The position numbers and the translations under genes were made by a program. Under the pieces are notes generated by a model, which saw only the letters and a list, made by a program, of their open reading frames with translations, was not told where the DNA came from and ran no database searches. Positions 63,000-64,000 of a DNA stretch of 64,000 nucleotides are shown piece after piece; the stretch's first letter is position 1; each line of letters opens with the position of its first letter. This stretch comes from Porphyra umbilicalis (taxonomy: Eukaryota > Rhodophyta > Bangiophyceae > Bangiales > Bangiaceae): the NCBI GenBank assembly GCA_002049455.2, contig KV918902.1, positions 62,001-126,000 on the forward strand, in the 5' to 3' direction.

Positions 63000-64000
63000 G
63001 CCGATTACAATGCAAAAAATCCGCATGGGGTGGTGGGGGGGGGGGGGAACGCCTGTCGTGCCGCCACGTGGGGGGGTGGGGGAGGGGATTTCGGGGCTTC
63101 TGGGGGGGGGGGGTTCGAGCGAGGATGATGCCACGTGAGAGGAATGGTACTTCAGTACACTCCTTGTACCCCTTGTACTCGTGTCTGTGTATGACCGTCT
63201 GCCTCGGTATTGCTCCAGCGCGTCCAACGCTGTTGCTGTATCCCCCTCCCCAGCTGCTGGCAACGGCCATCGCTGCTGGTCGCAGCCCCCTCCCTGCCGA
63301 CCGCCCCCCCCCCCTTCCTGGCTGTCTCCCCCCCCCCCCTTGGTAGCCGCAGCTTTTGCTCGCTCGCTTCTGTCGCTGACCACCCCCCCCGAGCTTTTGG
63401 CCACGCCACTGGCTGTCGCTCCCACTGCTGGCGCAGCCACCGCCGCTAGCCACCGCCCCACAGCCGGGCGGCACCCTTGCTGCCGGCAGCCGACCGCGCG
63501 GCCAGCCACCGATCCCGCCTATGGACGATCGCACCGCCCTTGGCGGCCGCCCGCGCTGCCGGCCACCGCCTCAGCCCCTCGTCGCCGCCCCGTCACTTGA
63601 CGGCCGCCCGCGCTGCCAGCCACCTCCCCCGCCGCTGGCCGCCGCCCCCGCCCTTGGCCACTGCCCGCGCTGTCGACCGCCACTGCGGCCTCTGGCCGCC
63701 GCCCCCGCCGCTGGCGACCGCCCCCGCTGGCGGTCGGCCGTGGTGACCCCGACGCATGGGCGGTCGGCGTGAGAGCCGCGGTGGAGAGGGGAAGCAGTGG
63801 CGATCGGGGGGATAAGCGGCGGTAGGGGACTCATCGGCGGTGAGGCGGGCCAGCGGCGGTAAGGGGGACCAGCCACGGTCGGGGGAAAGTCAAAAAGATG
63901 GGGGGGGGCAGCAGCGGGGGAGGGTGCAGCAGCGGGGGAGATACAGCAGCGGGGGGGAGACAGCAGCGGCCGGGGAGGCAGCAGAGGACGGGAGAGGCAG
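63000..64000. repeat. GC-rich degenerate repeat region at window end
   Basis: G runs at 63031-63120 are followed by GCCGCC, CCGCTGGC and GCGCTGCC-GCCACC-type units to 63780, then AGCAGCGGGGGAG units to the end. The style recalls the Harbinger GC array and G-run cassettes, but no transposon gene is in view. Confidence 0.5.

Noticed and set aside
1-64000. tRNA, rRNA, CRISPR arrays, riboswitches
   Set aside because: No recognisable tRNA box pairs, rRNA segments, spacer-repeat arrays or bacterial leader structures were seen by eye; a covariance-model scan was not possible.

Overview
This window looks like nuclear DNA of a GC-rich eukaryote. It carries eukaryotic DNA transposons (PIF/Harbinger, hAT, KDZ/Zisupton-like), an LTR-retrotransposon integrase, a C2H2 zinc-finger gene and a ChaC-type gamma-glutamylcyclotransferase gene. 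High GC, mostly uninterrupted genes and this transposon mix fit a bangiophyte red alga (Porphyra/Pyropia type), but that assignment is inference. No rRNA, tRNA, CRISPR or prokaryotic operon signal was seen. All alignments were done by eye.

Layout. 1-1.26 kb: end of a Ty3/Gypsy-type element. 1.26-3.95 kb: fragment B of a Harbinger element (Myb/SANT-like ORF1). 5777-14978: a complete Harbinger element A with near-identical 29-bp terminal inverted repeats and a TCA target duplication; its transposase and ORF1 converge on a 1.5-kb GC-only tandem array. 15.5-18.3 kb: inverted, truncated relative C. 18.95-22.35 kb: an unknown Lys/Ala-rich protein gene split by a 2.1-kb hAT element with an exact 8-bp target duplication. 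22.84-23.13 kb: a 288-bp MITE. 24.4-30.7 kb: a second Harbinger family (D), again with ORF1 and transposase convergent. 31286-32274: a short hAT element with an exact 8-bp duplication. 33-38.8 kb: GC-rich DNA without a recognisable gene. 38.8-41.8 kb: the probable host genes, a three-finger C2H2 protein and ChaC. 42.6-48.1 kb: an unknown Ala/Gly-rich protein and a Pif1-like helicase, convergent. 51.4-58 kb: a KDZ transposase with a C-terminal Ulp1 protease, split in frame by a 1356-bp hAT element that itself contains a 399-bp MITE; a 157-bp tandem array lies just upstream. 58.5-64 kb: dispersed repeats, a doubtful small gene and GC-rich repeats.

Most of the window is therefore a nested transposon cluster. 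The strongest new points are the two hAT insertions whose empty sites can be read exactly and rejoin open frames, and a roughly 40-bp T-run/GC-core motif found just after four separate Harbinger genes from two families, which may be a shared 3'-end signal.
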